A DNA stretch of 64,000 nucleotides from Thorsellia anophelis DSM 18579 (GCF_900111395.1 NZ_FOHV01000004.1:159040-223039); one strand, 5' to 3'; shown: positions 10,682 to 21,244, counted from the first letter of the stretch. A program made the numbers and translations. Notes: generated by a model not told the origin, from the sequence alone.

Positions 10682-11710
10682 CTAGCGTGCCGTTTTAATC
10701 ATATTTTTGACTTTATTGATTAAATTAAGCCTTAAATGACTTAACTTAGGGGCAGATTGAATGAACGGAATAGGGCGGCACAATTTAATGGTTTGGATAC
10801 CTAACCGAGCAGTTAAGACACCCGCACCAATTCCTTGGGCTGCACGAGTCGAAAATTTAGCTAAGATATCTTGTGAAAGTAATTCACTACCAAGTTCAGT
10901 GATAAGTTCAGCCCCGCCTACAAAGGCAACATTGAATAAAATGTGTTTTAAAAGACGAATACGCCCAAAATAATTAAGTTCGATTCCATAGATGGCTGCT
11001 ATCTGATTAACCATTCGAAGATTACGCCAGGCTACAAATAACATATCAACAATCGCAAGCGGACTAAGGGCGACCAACAAGGCTGAATCAGTCATGTGAG
11101 ATTCAATTACTTTCATCGCTTTTTTGTCCAATGTTATCATCACAGATTGTTCAAATAGTGTAATGACCTCTTGGTTAGTATGGGTTTCATTAATTTGTGA
11201 CAACCAATACTTAACACTTGGTGAAAGTGACTCATGGTTCATTTCACCTAGGCCATTTTTTTTCACGATACTTAAGCAAAAGTCTTTCGCCTCGTCATTT
11301 ACTTCCATTGACTCAAATAACTCGCATCCTCGTGCCTGAAGATTTAAACTCTGTTTTAATTTTTTAAGCGTAAAATATTCATTGATAATGCTGCTTAAAA
11401 CAGCCAAACCGATTCCAAGCAAGCTAATATCAATCAGCATGGATAACCAAGCCTTAGATAGCCACTGAGAATAAATATGGTAACCACTTTGTACAGTTGC
11501 TGCTATGACAAACAGTAAACATGCTATGGCAAAAAGGCGTTTTGCGAAAGATTGCTTTTTTGGAACAAACAAATCAGGCTCCGCTTTTATCTCTAATTCA
11601 TTTAAAGCCATATCACTGTTCGGTAGAGGTTCAATGATGATTTGTTCATCAGATTGAAAAAATTGAGCTGGGCGGATAGGGGACTGCGTAGTATTTGTTG
11701 AATTAACCAT
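10682..11710 (-). CDS. YcjF-like inner-membrane protein (TIGR01620 / DUF697)
   Basis: 342 residues, close to E. coli YcjF. The N-terminal ~65 residues are polar. Two hydrophobic helices follow near residues 60-80 and 90-110, then a soluble region, then the DUF697 segment 'LVALSPLAIVDMLFVAWRNLRMVNQIAAIYG' and further helices with 'AQGIGAGVLTARLG'. In enterics the gene follows ycjX (a GTPase-like stress protein) in an envelope-stress operon. No ycjX is present next to it here. The molecular function is unknown. Confidence 0.82.
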   Translation of the reverse strand: MVNSTNTTQSPIRPAQFFQSDEQIIIEPLPNSDMALNELEIKAEPDLFVPKKQSFAKRLFAIACLLFVIAATVQSGYHIYSQWLSKAWLSMLIDISLLGIGLAVLSSIINEYFTLKKLKQSLNLQARGCELFESMEVNDEAKDFCLSIVKKNGLGEMNHESLSPSVKYWLSQINETHTNQEVITLFEQSVMITLDKKAMKVIESHMTDSALLVALSPLAIVDMLFVAWRNLRMVNQIAAIYGIELNYFGRIRLLKHILFNVAFVGGAELITELGSELLSQDILAKFSTRAAQGIGAGVLTARLGIQTIKLCRPIPFIQSAPKLSHLRLNLINKVKNMIKTAR

Positions 11711-12103
11711 GCTTAAGTCTCATAATTAGGTGTTAATGAATATCAGTTAGTATAGGACTTTAAAGAAGAATTGCCACTGCTTTAGCGTAAAAAAGGGTAA
11801 TTATTCGGGTAAAGGCAATTTGTCTATACCTGAATAAATTGAGAACACTCATTTTTGAAAATGAGTGATTTAAATTCATCAACAATGTAGTGATACACGC
11901 CAAATGTTCATCTTTCAAAGCTACTGGGCGCTTTGAAAGAGAGGCTCAAGACAATTATTCCTAGTTATTCATCGTTATTTATGGAAGAGTGCTTTTAGAG
12001 TCTTTGCTACTTTGCAGGTTCATATGGCAGGTCAGTGTGAGTGAGAAAAATTAAAAGTCTTCTCTTATCAAAGCTATAGATAAGAGAAGATAGATAATAG
12101 CTG
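11711..12103. other. intergenic region with hairpins, ycjF-like / hslU
   Basis: Holds two hairpins (cactcattt...aaatgagtg at 11846-11867, and ctttcaaag...ctttgaaag at 11912-11939) besides the hslU terminator at 12058-12090. The ycjX gene normally found upstream of ycjF is absent, and I see no remnant of it. Confidence 0.5.
12058..12090 (-). terminator. terminator of hslVU
   Basis: A 12-bp perfect stem (tcttctcttatc / gataagagaaga), followed on the minus strand by cttttaattttt, lies 14 nt past the hslU stop codon. Confidence 0.8.
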
Positions 12104-13435
12104 CTAGAGAATAAAACGACTAAGATCTTCGTTATCAACTAAAGCATCAAGGTGTTTAGCAACATATTCAGCATCGATCGTGACACTCTGGCCACTCATT
12201 TCGCTCGCATCAAATGAAACATCTTCAATAAGACGTTCTAATACTGTTTGAAGACGTCGGGCACCAATATTTTCAGTACTTTCATTCACCTGCCAAGCCG
12301 CTTGTGCAATGCGTCTTATACCATCAGCAGTAAATTCAATTGATACGCCTTCAGTTGCCATTAATGCTTTATACTGAGTCGTCAGTGAAGCATTAGGCTC
12401 TGTTAAAATTCTTTCAAAGTCATCTACAGTCAATGCCTTTAGCTCTACACGAATCGGTAAACGCCCTTGCAATTCAGGGATCATATCCGAAGGTTTTGCA
12501 ACTTGGAATGCGCCTGATGCGATAAAGAGAATATGGTCGGTTTTGACCATGCCATGCTTTGTCGATACAGTACAACCTTCTACTAAAGGCAATAAATCTC
12601 TTTGCACACCTTCTCTAGATATATCCGCACCAGAAGTACCGCTACGTTTACAGATTTTATCTATTTCATCAATGAACACAATTCCATTTTGCTCAACTAA
12701 ATCTATCGCTTGATGTTTGAGTTCTTCAGGGTTGACAAGTTTGGCTGCCTCTTCGTCAACTAATACAGCAAGTGCATCTTTGATTTTCATTTTGCGAGGT
12801 TTTTTCTTATCGCCAGCCATATTTTCAAACAGAGACTGAAGTTGATTCGTCATGTCTTCCATACCAGGAGGAGCCATAATTTCAACTCCGACTGGCGCAG
12901 CGCTTACTTGAATTTCAATCTCTTTATCGTCAAGCTCACCTGCGCGTAATTTTTTACGAAAACTTTGGCGGGCGGTTGATTGCGTATCAGCATCAGTCGT
13001 TTGCCCCCATTCATTTTTAGCTGGTGGAATTAGCACATCTAGAATGCGAGATTCAGCTTGTTCTTGAGCACGGAATCTATTTTTTTCAATTGCGGCCAAT
13101 TTAACCATTTTGACTGCAGAATCTGTTAAATCACGAATGATAGAATCAACTTCTTTACCAACATAACCTACTTCAGTAAATTTTGTGGCTTCAACTTTTA
13201 TGAAAGGTGCATTAGCTAACTTAGCTAGGCGACGGGCAATTTCTGTTTTACCTACACCTGTAGGGCCTATCATTAAAATATTTTTAGGGGTGACTTCATA
13301 GCGAAGTGCTTCATCAAGTTGCATCCTACGCCAACGATTTCTAAGCGCGATAGCAACTGCTCTTTTTGCTTCTTGTTGGCCGATTATGTGTGCATCTAAC
13401 TCACTGACTATTTCTCTAGGCGTCATTTCCGACAT
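12104..13435 (-). CDS. hslU: HslU, ATPase subunit of the HslVU protease
   Basis: AAA+ unfoldase that feeds proteins to the HslV peptidase. 443 residues, the same length as E. coli HslU. It starts [13 protein letters not shown], with Walker [10 protein letters not shown] near residue 57, the pore motif GYVGKEV near residue 90, the intermediate I-domain around 110-240, Walker B '[11 protein letters not shown]', and sensor II region '[14 protein letters not shown]'. The protein ends in DLSRFIL, the C-terminal tail that inserts into HslV. It lies 79 nt downstream of hslV in the usual ftsN-hslV-hslU order. Confidence 0.98.
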   Translation of the reverse strand: MSEMTPREIVSELDAHIIGQQEAKRAVAIALRNRWRRMQLDEALRYEVTPKNILMIGPTGVGKTEIARRLAKLANAPFIKVEATKFTEVGYVGKEVDSIIRDLTDSAVKMVKLAAIEKNRFRAQEQAESRILDVLIPPAKNEWGQTTDADTQSTARQSFRKKLRAGELDDKEIEIQVSAAPVGVEIMAPPGMEDMTNQLQSLFENMAGDKKKPRKMKIKDALAVLVDEEAAKLVNPEELKHQAIDLVEQNGIVFIDEIDKICKRSGTSGADISREGVQRDLLPLVEGCTVSTKHGMVKTDHILFIASGAFQVAKPSDMIPELQGRLPIRVELKALTVDDFERILTEPNASLTTQYKALMATEGVSIEFTADGIRRIAQAAWQVNESTENIGARRLQTVLERLIEDVSFDASEMSGQSVTIDAEYVAKHLDALVDNEDLSRFIL

Positions 13436-13514
13436 GGTAATTTCCTTTCTTGTATGTCATTTAAATTGCATTATTTGACTAAATGTTTTCTAAATAAGCA
13501 GTTATTGCCTCTAG

Positions 13515-14045
13515 CTATGATTTAGGTAAGATTTCTTCAAAGACATGATTGTGGTTGGTATAAATACAAATGTCTCCAGCAATAGTGAGTGCTTTTTTAG
13601 CAATTTCCATTGCATCTAATTCAGTATTTTCAAGTAGTGCTTTTGCGGCAGCTTGCGCAAATGCGCCTCCTGAACCTATCGCAATTAAGTCATCTTCTGG
13701 TTGTATTACATCCCCGTTACCAGAAATAATTAAGGAAGATGTTTCATCTGCTACTGCTAAAAGTGCCTCTAGGCGCCTTAACATCCTATCTGTTCTCCAA
13801 TCTTTAGCCATTTCAACAGCAGCTTTTACTAGATGACCTTGGTGCATTTCAAGCTTTGCTTCAAAACGCTCAAATAAAGTGAAGGCATCAGCTGTGCCCC
13901 CTGCAAATCCTGCGATAATTTTATCATGGTAAAGACGACGGACTTTTCGTACATTTCCTTTCATTACAGTATTGCCCAGTGTTGCTTGGCCGTCACCGCC
14001 AATCACAACACGTCCATTTCTTCTAACGCCAACGATTGTAGTCAA
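13515..14045 (-). CDS. hslV: HslV, threonine peptidase subunit of HslVU
   Basis: 176 residues, exactly the usual length. After Met removal the N-terminal Thr ([11 protein letters not shown]) is the catalytic nucleophile. The glycine-rich GGDGQAT and '[14 protein letters not shown]' segments form the proteasome-beta-like fold. It forms a double hexamer capped by HslU in the cytoplasm. It lies between ftsN and hslU on the minus strand; a terminator separates it from ftsN, so hslVU is probably transcribed from its own promoter. Confidence 0.98.
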   Translation of the reverse strand: MTTIVGVRRNGRVVIGGDGQATLGNTVMKGNVRKVRRLYHDKIIAGFAGGTADAFTLFERFEAKLEMHQGHLVKAAVEMAKDWRTDRMLRRLEALLAVADETSSLIISGNGDVIQPEDDLIAIGSGGAFAQAAAKALLENTELDAMEIAKKALTIAGDICIYTNHNHVFEEILPKS

Positions 14046-14116
14046 GTGCTACTCCTTACCAATAGGTGTCAATGAACTCTTGCTAGAAAGCTCTAGCTAA
14101 AGTATAGAAAATTTGC

Positions 14117-14146
14117 AAAAAAAAACGCACTGCAAGGTGCGTTTTA
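14117..14146 (-). terminator. terminator of ftsN
   Basis: A 9-bp stem aaaacgcac / gtgcgtttt with a 6-nt loop. On the minus strand it is followed by a run of T residues. It lies between the ftsN stop and hslV. Confidence 0.85.
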
Positions 14147-14195
14147 CTTTAAGCAGTTATGATCTATATTGGGGGGAATTTATATTTTTCAAGTC

Positions 14196-15341
14196 TTAAG
14201 GCGCAAGAATAATACAACTTGGCGCACCAGCTGATTTAGCACGCGATTGGGCATCGCTTGCTTGGTTACGGTTATTAAAAGGTCCAATCATCACTCGATT
14301 ATAATTTCCAGCAGGTACAACTCTTGCTTGGATACCTTTAAATGCTAATGTTGCCTTGACTTCATCAGCGCGTTTTGAATCTTGGAATGAACCACATTGA
14401 AGCTGCCATCCAGCTGCTGGTGCATTAGTAGTAACGGGTTGACTATTTCTGTTATTGACAGCAACCTGAGGCTGCTGTTGCTGTTGCTGAGGCTGCTGTG
14501 TTTGGGGACGATTTTGCTGCTGTGCAAGCCTTTCAGCCTCTCGTTTATTTTGTTTAATGATCTCTTCTGCTTTTATCCTATCTTGCTCTTGTTTTTTAAA
14601 CAGGGCTTGTTGCTCTAATTGATATTGGTACTCAAGCTCTTTTTGACGTTCTAATGCTCTTTTTTTCTCAAGAGCAGCTTGTTCATCAGCTAATGAAGGA
14701 GTAGAAGCTGTTTGAGGCGTATCAGAGACAGGAGGCGTTCCTGTTGGGATAATGGGCGTAGTATCGGTTATAATTGTATCTGTTTGAGGAATAGCTGTGA
14801 CACCAGATTGATCAGTTACAGGTGCCTGTTCTAACGGTTCAGTGTAGATAGGTTGCAACGTAGCAGGTTCTGGTTGATTAATAGGTTGCACAGGTTCGTT
14901 TGGATTGAGCGCAAGCCCAGTTGTGGTGTTCACGTTATCTTGAGCTTGAGGTAAGCCTTGGCCAGCAGTTTGGTCTTGAGGATTTGTGCCGAGTTGCTGG
15001 GCAATTAAGGCATTAAGCGCCTCTTGTTCTAGGTTTTGTACAGTATTCTCATTGTTAGTCACAGGCGCACTGTTACTTTCTAAGCTACTGATATATTGCC
15101 AACGCTCTTCTGGCGGCGGCGGAATATCGCTTGCGGTAGGCAATCTTTGTTTTTCAACTTCTTCTGAAGGTGCATTATTCATAATGAAGTATAGTCCACC
15201 TATAAATACTGCTAATACCAATACAATTAAAGCAATTAATATGACGGGTGACTTACCTGCATAGTGTTTTTCTGATGTATTGCGCCTATTACCATTGCGA
15301 ACTTGGCGATTTTTGTTTGAAATATAGTCTCTTTGTGCCAC
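14196..15341 (-). CDS. ftsN: FtsN, essential cell-division protein with SPOR domain
   Basis: Bitopic inner-membrane protein that triggers septal peptidoglycan synthesis. The N-terminus MAQRDYISNKNRQVRNGNRR is the cytoplasmic tail, followed by a single transmembrane helix near residues 32-52. A long Pro/Gln/Thr-rich periplasmic linker of about 240 residues contains a Gln/Lys/Glu-rich helical stretch and a poly-Gln run. The C-terminal SPOR domain (about 305-381) reads 'GWQLQCGSFQDSKRADEVKATL...RVMIGPF' and binds denuded glycan. At 381 residues it is longer than E. coli FtsN (319) because of the linker. Gene order with hslVU matches enterics. Confidence 0.93.
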   Translation of the reverse strand: MAQRDYISNKNRQVRNGNRRNTSEKHYAGKSPVILIALIVLVLAVFIGGLYFIMNNAPSEEVEKQRLPTASDIPPPPEERWQYISSLESNSAPVTNNENTVQNLEQEALNALIAQQLGTNPQDQTAGQGLPQAQDNVNTTTGLALNPNEPVQPINQPEPATLQPIYTEPLEQAPVTDQSGVTAIPQTDTIITDTTPIIPTGTPPVSDTPQTASTPSLADEQAALEKKRALERQKELEYQYQLEQQALFKKQEQDRIKAEEIIKQNKREAERLAQQQNRPQTQQPQQQQQQPQVAVNNRNSQPVTTNAPAAGWQLQCGSFQDSKRADEVKATLAFKGIQARVVPAGNYNRVMIGPFNNRNQASDAQSRAKSAGAPSCIILAP

Positions 15342-15643
15342 GATTAAACCATTTAGTAAAAAAGAAAAAATTATTTTGCGCAGTTGTTACGCAAAATCCA
15401 GTTGCTAGTGTGAACAAATTATTATATTTTACAGATAAATCCTTATATTAGTGGTTACGCTTTATTTAAAAAATTGAACTCACCATTATCTGTTAAATTT
15501 TTTTATGTTCAGTTTCAAAACAACGCGCATAATTGATTGAACAATCATGCGCTTTTTTATCTAGGTTTGATTCCATTCATACTGTCTATAGTATAACGTA
15601 AATGGGATGATAATGTTATACTGAGTTATCTTATTCCATTTTA
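15342..15643. other. ftsN promoter region and metG terminator
   Basis: About 300 AT-rich bases between metG and ftsN, both on the minus strand. It contains the hairpin at 15525-15558 and presumably the ftsN promoter, which I cannot pin down. Confidence 0.4.
15525..15558 (-). terminator. probable terminator of metG (possibly bidirectional)
   Basis: gcgcat...atgcgc inverted repeat with six T residues on the plus-strand side and a weaker T-rich tract (gttgtttt) on the minus-strand side, 85 nt past the metG stop. The stronger U-tract faces the plus strand although the flanking genes are on the minus strand. Confidence 0.5.
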
Positions 15644-17806
15644 TCAAGAGACAATCATGCCGGGTTTTGCACCATCATCAGGACTGAGTAAAAAGATTTC
15701 ATCTCCACCAGCGCCGGCAGCAAGTACCATTCCCTCCGATATTCCAAAACGCATTTTTCGTGGCGCGAGATTTGCAACCATCACAGTGAGTTTACCGATT
15801 AATTTAGTTGGATCTGGGTAAGCGCTTCTGATCCCTGAAAAAACATTTCGTTTCGTATCACCAATATCTAGAGTAAGTTGTAATAGTTTATCTGAACCTT
15901 CTACAAATTGTGCATCTTCAATTTTAGCTATCATTAACTGAACTTTAATAAAGTCATTAAAATCAATTATTTCAGGCGTGTTGCTACTTGAGGATGAAGA
16001 TTTTTTTGATTCAGATGAATGTTTTTGCCCAGCTTTATTTTTATCTTTATCAGTTGATTGTGCACTTGCTGATTCTGCTTTTACATCTTCTTTTGATGCT
16101 TCAATTAATGTTTCCACTTGTTTAGTTTCTAATCTAGCAAATAAAGCTTTGAATGGTGCTACTTGATGAGATAACAACGGGGTATTGATTGATGCCCAAT
16201 CAAGCGCTGTTTGTAAAAAAGCTTCAGCTTTACTACTTAATTCCGGCAAGATAGGTTTTAGATAGATCATCAAGATCCTAAATAACTCAATTCCCATTGT
16301 GCAGACCGCATGTAGTTTTTGGATGTCTTTAGGTTCTTCAGACTTAGCTAAAACCCAAGGTGCATTTTCATCAACATAGCGGTTTGCTAAATCAGCAAGC
16401 TGCATAATTTCACGAACTGCTTTAGCTGTTTCATTATTCTCAAAATAAAAGGCTATTTGACTGCTAGCTGCAGTGAAGGTATTGTGCAATTGAGGGTCAT
16501 CAATGTCACTTCCTAAAGTACTGTTAAAGCGTTTAAGAATAAAACTGGCATTGCGTGACGCTAAGTTAACCACTTTATTAACGATATCTGTATTTACTTT
16601 TTGGATAAAATCCTCTAGGTTTAAATCGATATCATCAATCCTGTTACTCAATTTTGACGCGTAATAATAACGTAAGCTATCAGCATTGAAATGTTCAAGG
16701 TAGGTTTGAGCTTTGATAAAGGTCCCCCTCGATTTAGACATTTTAGCGCCGTTAACCGTTACATATCCGTGTACATTTAATTTTGAAGGAAGACGAAAAT
16801 CACTTCCCTTTAACATTGCAGGCCAAAATAGGCTATGAAAATAAACGATATCTTTACCGATATAATGGATTAACTCTGCTGTAGAACCTGCTTGCCAAAA
16901 TTTATCAAAATTAGCCTTTTCTGGATACTTATCACAATAATTTTTGAATGAGCCCATATAACCGATTGGGGCATCAAGCCATACATAAAAATACTTGCCA
17001 GGTGCATCTGGAATTTCAAAACCAAAATAGGGAGCATCACGACTGATATCCCACTGTTGCAGACCTGCATCAAACCATTCTTGTAGTTTATTAGCAACTT
17101 GTTCTTGAAGGGTACCTGAACGAGTCCACTCTGCTAACATCTCTTCAAATGCGGGCAGATCGAAAAAATAGTGTTCAGATTCTTTTTCTATGGGTGTAGA
17201 TCCTGATAAGACAGATCTTGGCTCAATTAAATCTGAAGGAGAATAAGTTGCAGAACAGACTTCACAGTTATCACCATATTGATCTTCTGCTTTACACTTA
17301 GGACAAGTCCCTTTAACAAATCTATCTGGTAAAAAAAGATTCTTTTCCGTATCAAATAGCTGAGAAATTGTTTTTGTTTTTATGTGACCTGCAGTATTTA
17401 AACGTTTGTAGATAAGTTCAGCGAAATAACGATTTTCATCACTGTGAGTTGAGTGATAATTATCATAACTTATATCAAATCCATTAAAATCTCTTAAATG
17501 TTCTTCATGGCTTTTGGCAATGAGTTCTTCTGGTGTGATACCTAGTTGTTGAGCTCTTAGCATAATCGGGGTGCCATGCGTATCGTCTGCACAAACAAAA
17601 TGAATATCTGTTCCTCTTAATCTTTGATAACGCACCCAAATATCAGCTTGAATATGCTCAAGCATGTGACCTAGATGAATTGGTCCATTGGCATAGGGTA
17701 ATGCACAGGTCGTCAAAACTGAACGATTAGCATAGTAATTGTCAGTGAGTTGTTCTAATGTTGGGTGATTATTGTGCGTTGAATTCGATATAGGGTGTGT
17801 TGTCAT
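15644..17806 (-). CDS. metG: methionyl-tRNA synthetase
   Basis: Charges tRNA-Met. 720 residues with a class-I core: '[20 protein letters not shown]' (HIGH-type motif), a zinc knuckle CPKC...CEVC, the '[20 protein letters not shown]' KMSKS loop near residue 355, the anticodon-binding helical domain, then a low-complexity Lys/Ser-rich linker (about 575-612). A C-terminal tRNA-binding EMAP-II-like domain '[31 protein letters not shown]' makes the dimer form. The N-terminus carries about 20 more residues than E. coli MetG before 'TCALPYANG'; the true start could lie inside this extension, but no better Met is visible. Confidence 0.97.
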   Translation of the reverse strand: MTTHPISNSTHNNHPTLEQLTDNYYANRSVLTTCALPYANGPIHLGHMLEHIQADIWVRYQRLRGTDIHFVCADDTHGTPIMLRAQQLGITPEELIAKSHEEHLRDFNGFDISYDNYHSTHSDENRYFAELIYKRLNTAGHIKTKTISQLFDTEKNLFLPDRFVKGTCPKCKAEDQYGDNCEVCSATYSPSDLIEPRSVLSGSTPIEKESEHYFFDLPAFEEMLAEWTRSGTLQEQVANKLQEWFDAGLQQWDISRDAPYFGFEIPDAPGKYFYVWLDAPIGYMGSFKNYCDKYPEKANFDKFWQAGSTAELIHYIGKDIVYFHSLFWPAMLKGSDFRLPSKLNVHGYVTVNGAKMSKSRGTFIKAQTYLEHFNADSLRYYYASKLSNRIDDIDLNLEDFIQKVNTDIVNKVVNLASRNASFILKRFNSTLGSDIDDPQLHNTFTAASSQIAFYFENNETAKAVREIMQLADLANRYVDENAPWVLAKSEEPKDIQKLHAVCTMGIELFRILMIYLKPILPELSSKAEAFLQTALDWASINTPLLSHQVAPFKALFARLETKQVETLIEASKEDVKAESASAQSTDKDKNKAGQKHSSESKKSSSSSSNTPEIIDFNDFIKVQLMIAKIEDAQFVEGSDKLLQLTLDIGDTKRNVFSGIRSAYPDPTKLIGKLTVMVANLAPRKMRFGISEGMVLAAGAGGDEIFLLSPDDGAKPGMIVS

Positions 17807-18040
17807 GGTTTACTCTTACTTGACTAAAAGAAATAAATCGCCTACTGGTGTAGAGATAGCTTTGAATTAGGTAATTATAGGCGAAAATATGTGTTAATCA
17901 TAGTGAGCATTTTGATAATAAGTAATTATCCTTAAAAATAGGAGAGTTAAGCGAGTAGATTATGTGGGGCAATAATCCTAAGGCAATAATGCCAAGCTAT
18001 TATCACAAGATTGGCATGTGCAAAGATAAAAACTAATGCA

Positions 18041-19117
18041 TTAGTTTCCTTTAGGATCTGGTAAATGGTTTGGATAAAATCTTTTTGTAACCGCTAAATG
18101 AGAGCGTAATCTACCTTTAATTGCATTATCACCAACATGTTTAAATAGCGGATTATGAGGATCACTTGAAGGTCCTTTCGCCAGTTTGGCTAATGAATCT
18201 GGTAATTTAAATGGCTTAAGTTCACCTATTGATAGACATGGGGAAAAGAAAAAAGCATTGCTATATCGAGAAACACCAGCTTTGGGAGCAATAACTCTAT
18301 GTACATTTGCACGTAAATATCCATTAGTGAGTAATTCTAATGTTTCTCCAATATTCACAATAAATGCATTTTTAACATAAGGAGCATTTATCCAACCATT
18401 ATCAGATTCAACTTGTAACCCACCTACACTATCTTGTAAAAGCAAAGTTAGTATACCTGCATCCTTGTGCGCCCCTACACCTTGAGGGTTAGTGTTATTA
18501 CTTGGGTAGTGAATTAATTTTAATAAATGGTGTGGATTACCGTCAAGTAATTGGTTTATGGCAGATTCATCTTGATAAAGCGCCCTTAAAAAGACTTTTA
18601 AAACTCGGATCGCTAAGGCTCTATTTTTATCAGCCCAATTTAACACAATGGGTTTGAGCTCAGGTAATTCATTAGGCCATAGGTTTGGACCTTGTAAATT
18701 ACGCCATAATTCAGATTCATTAGCTAAAGGATCAACGGGTAACTCAGGGCCAATATCGATTTGTTCTCTAAAATCAGGTTTTTGGCGCGTAGTTTCCTCT
18801 TCAAGCCCTGTATATCCTCTAAAATGACGAGAATTTGCCATATTGATAGTTTGTTTTTGGGTAGGCTCTAATTCAAAAAATGCTTTAGCAGTCGTTTCAA
18901 GAGTTGAGATATCTTCATCTGAAATACCATGACCTACTAAGTAAAAAAAGCCTATCTCCCTTGCTAATTTTCTAAATTTTTCATCAAATGCATCGGCTAA
19001 TAAGGGATTTTCAGCCTCACTTAAATCAATAATTGGTAAGGAGTTTAAAATGATAGACGGCTCTATATTATGAGAGCTAATTACTTTTTCTGGGCTGAGA
19101 TCGGTTGTTTGACTCAT
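18041..19117 (-). CDS. 2-oxoglutarate/Fe(II)-dependent oxygenase, isopenicillin-N-synthase-like family
   Basis: 358 residues. The N-terminal DIOX_N region 'LPIIDLSEAENPLLADAF' with 'IGFFYLVGHGISDE' is followed by the double-stranded beta-helix core. Iron ligands are visible as H-K-D ('GVGAHKDAGILTLLLQD') and the distal His in 'RANVHRVIAP', with the 2-oxoglutarate-binding R-Y-S nearby. The family hydroxylates or desaturates diverse small molecules; bacterial members are mostly uncharacterised and I cannot name the substrate. It is encoded singly between metG and metY on the same strand, without close spacing to either. Confidence 0.85.
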   Translation of the reverse strand: MSQTTDLSPEKVISSHNIEPSIILNSLPIIDLSEAENPLLADAFDEKFRKLAREIGFFYLVGHGISDEDISTLETTAKAFFELEPTQKQTINMANSRHFRGYTGLEEETTRQKPDFREQIDIGPELPVDPLANESELWRNLQGPNLWPNELPELKPIVLNWADKNRALAIRVLKVFLRALYQDESAINQLLDGNPHHLLKLIHYPSNNTNPQGVGAHKDAGILTLLLQDSVGGLQVESDNGWINAPYVKNAFIVNIGETLELLTNGYLRANVHRVIAPKAGVSRYSNAFFFSPCLSIGELKPFKLPDSLAKLAKGPSSDPHNPLFKHVGDNAIKGRLRSHLAVTKRFYPNHLPDPKGN

Positions 19118-19261
19118 TAAGTATTCCTCGTTAGAAAAGAATTAAATTTATTATCAACATAATTTGCAAATATCTAGATAAATAGCATTGTTAACCGAAA
19201 CGCGGACGTATATGTAGCTAACATAGCTATCAACTAAAGTTAGCTGTTTATATTTATCAAC

Positions 19262-19286
19262 TATATTAACAAGCTAAGTTAATATA
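19262..19286 (-). terminator. possible terminator after metY
   Basis: Perfect 9-bp inverted repeat tatattaac / gttaatata with a 7-nt loop just past the metY stop. No clear U-run follows on the minus strand, so the call is weak. A second inverted repeat agctaac...gttagct lies at 19216-19245. Confidence 0.35.
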
Positions 19287-19288
19287 GG

Positions 19289-20650
19289 TCATACAACTTT
19301 AGCGAACGATTTACTTGGGGCTTCAATAAAAGCGTGAGCAAATGCTTGCTTAAGGTCATCAATTAAATCATCGGCATGTTCAATACCAATTGATAACCTG
19401 ACTAATCCAGGCGAAATACCTGCAAGTTTGAGTTCAGCTTCGTTTAATTGCCTGTGAGTAGTTTGTGCTGGGATCGCAGCAAGAGATTTATTATCACCAA
19501 TATTCACAAGACGTAAAAAAAGATTCAAATGGTTATAAAAAGCACTGATTTGATGGCTTGAAGCATTGAGTTCAAAACTGATAATACCAGGTGCACCTTT
19601 ATACTTTAAATATTGAGTTGCAATTGCATGATCTGGATGAGCATTTAAACTTGGATGGTTGACTGATTTAACCTTTTCATGCGTATTTAAAAAATTAACA
19701 ATTTTAAGTGCATTGTCACTGATACGTTCATAACGTAAAGATAGAGTTTCTAACCCTTGCGCAAGTAAAAATGCAGAATGTGGGGAGAGTGCGGCACCAG
19801 AGCTTCTAAGTGCACTAGTTCTCACTTTAACGATATAAGCTAGTTCTTTGAAATAATCATTAAATACGATGCCATGATAGGCTTGTGATGGAGTGGATAA
19901 AGTTGGGTATTTTTCAGGGTATGCTTGCCAATTAAAGCGGCCACTATCAATCACAACACCACCAAGCGTATTGCCGTGCCCGCCAATATATTTTGTCAGA
20001 GAATGCACTAAAATATCTGCACCAAGCTCTATCGCATTGATACCAACCGGAGAAGCAACAGTATTGTCTACAATCAAAACAATGCCGTATTGTTTTGCAA
20101 TCCTTGATATTTTCGGAATGTCTGCAACACGTGTACTAGGATTACTGATCGATTCAATAAAAATTAATTTAGTGTTTGATTTGATAAGTGATTCAAGTTG
20201 CGCTAAATCATCAATCGGAAAATGTTCAGTTGTTATGCCTCTAGCAGGTAAAACTTCTTTAAAGAAATTATGAGTACCGCCATATATTTCTTTACTTGCC
20301 AAGATATGATCTCCACTTTGTGCGATAGTAGAAATCGCTGCATCTATCGCACTCATGCCTGTGGCAAAGGTAACTGCCCCTACACCACCTTCTAAAGCAG
20401 CTAAACGTTTTTCTAATATATCAAGTGTTGGATTACCTGTTCTTGTATAGATATATCCCTCTTTAGCGAGGTTAAATAGATCAGCACCATGGGACGCATC
20501 ATCAAATAAATAAGATGCGGTTTGATAGATAGGAAGCGCAGCACTACGATTATGTTCATTTGCATCATAACCAGCGTGCAAGCTTATAGTCTCTGCACGC
20601 CAATTTGATTGTGTGGTGCCTTCAACGTTAATTTGATTATTCTGTGTCAT
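19289..20650 (-). CDS. metY: O-acetylhomoserine sulfhydrylase (aminocarboxypropyltransferase)
   Basis: PLP enzyme of the Cys/Met metabolism family. It makes homocysteine from O-acetylhomoserine and sulfide, or methionine from methanethiol. 453 residues. The PLP lysine is in 'ILVHSLTKYIGGHGNTLGG', the family's S-x-T-K-x-x-x-G-H-G signature. 'YIYTRTGNPTLDILEKRLAALEGG' and the C-terminal 'VNIGDNKSLAAIPAQTTHRQL' are typical of MetY rather than MetB/MetC. It stands alone on the minus strand, facing away from carA across a 594-bp intergenic region. Some homologues prefer other sulfur donors, so donor specificity is inferred. Confidence 0.92.
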   Translation of the reverse strand: MTQNNQINVEGTTQSNWRAETISLHAGYDANEHNRSAALPIYQTASYLFDDASHGADLFNLAKEGYIYTRTGNPTLDILEKRLAALEGGVGAVTFATGMSAIDAAISTIAQSGDHILASKEIYGGTHNFFKEVLPARGITTEHFPIDDLAQLESLIKSNTKLIFIESISNPSTRVADIPKISRIAKQYGIVLIVDNTVASPVGINAIELGADILVHSLTKYIGGHGNTLGGVVIDSGRFNWQAYPEKYPTLSTPSQAYHGIVFNDYFKELAYIVKVRTSALRSSGAALSPHSAFLLAQGLETLSLRYERISDNALKIVNFLNTHEKVKSVNHPSLNAHPDHAIATQYLKYKGAPGIISFELNASSHQISAFYNHLNLFLRLVNIGDNKSLAAIPAQTTHRQLNEAELKLAGISPGLVRLSIGIEHADDLIDDLKQAFAHAFIEAPSKSFAKVV

Positions 20651-21244
20651 GAGGACTCCTATCGAAAAATGAAATGTAATTGGTTGACTAACTATTAATC
20701 TGACTATAGAAGAACAAATTTAAGAAGGGAAAGAACTATTTGTTATGAATAATTGCAATTTGATATGATTAGTTTTAATTATTTGATTTTAAATGATGCC
20801 ATGGGTTTTTGCTTTGGGAGTATCAAGACATGAATTTAATGATAAAGTGAATAGTTATTCATTTATAAGGTGGCGGTTAAATGTTAGTTATATATAATAA
20901 TAGCGAGGATAAGCGTTAAAAAAGCCTTTTAAACATTCAAATAGGTAGATACGGACATCATTTTATTTTCCCTTTGTGGCGTATTTAATTAAGTTTAAAT
21001 GGTTAGAATAAATATTGCGTATAGTAATATAGATGACACCGGTTTCGGTAAACTAAAATATCTGTGTTAAAAAAAAGATAAAATTCTTTAAAAAAATGTA
21101 GACATTGAATTTAACTTCCTGTAAATTCTCGCAGCCTTAAAAATAAAATTGAAATTTAATTCACTTTAAATGAATTTTTATTCACCTTAGGTTGTATTAG
21201 TGTTTGATAAAAATATAATAATGATTTAATTATAGGAGTCATTT
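20651..21244. other. shared metY / carA regulatory region
   Basis: 594 bases between divergent genes. It contains tandem ArgR boxes near carA (21148-21186) and an isolated ArgR-like palindrome tgaatagttattca at 20848-20861. The remainder is AT-rich and shows no ORF of coding character or RNA gene. Confidence 0.6.
21148..21186 (+). promoter_or_regulatory. tandem ArgR operator (two ARG boxes) upstream of carAB
   Basis: Two 18-bp ARG boxes with cores tgaaatttaattca (21150-21163) and tgaatttttattca (21171-21184), separated by 3 bp. The second matches the core consensus TGAAT-WWWW-ATTCA perfectly and the first has one mismatch. Paired boxes with 3-bp spacing are the arrangement bound by hexameric ArgR at E. 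coli arginine genes, including carAB. A possible -35/-10 (ttgtat at 21192, tataat at 21214) follows. Confidence 0.8.

Noticed and set aside
14450..14525. Trinucleotide repeat as a mobile or regulatory repeat
   Set aside because: It encodes the poly-Gln stretch of the FtsN linker, a common low-complexity segment in this protein.
20651..21244. SAM or other metabolite riboswitch ahead of metY or carA
   Set aside because: No conserved riboswitch core found by eye; ArgR boxes explain the carA side.
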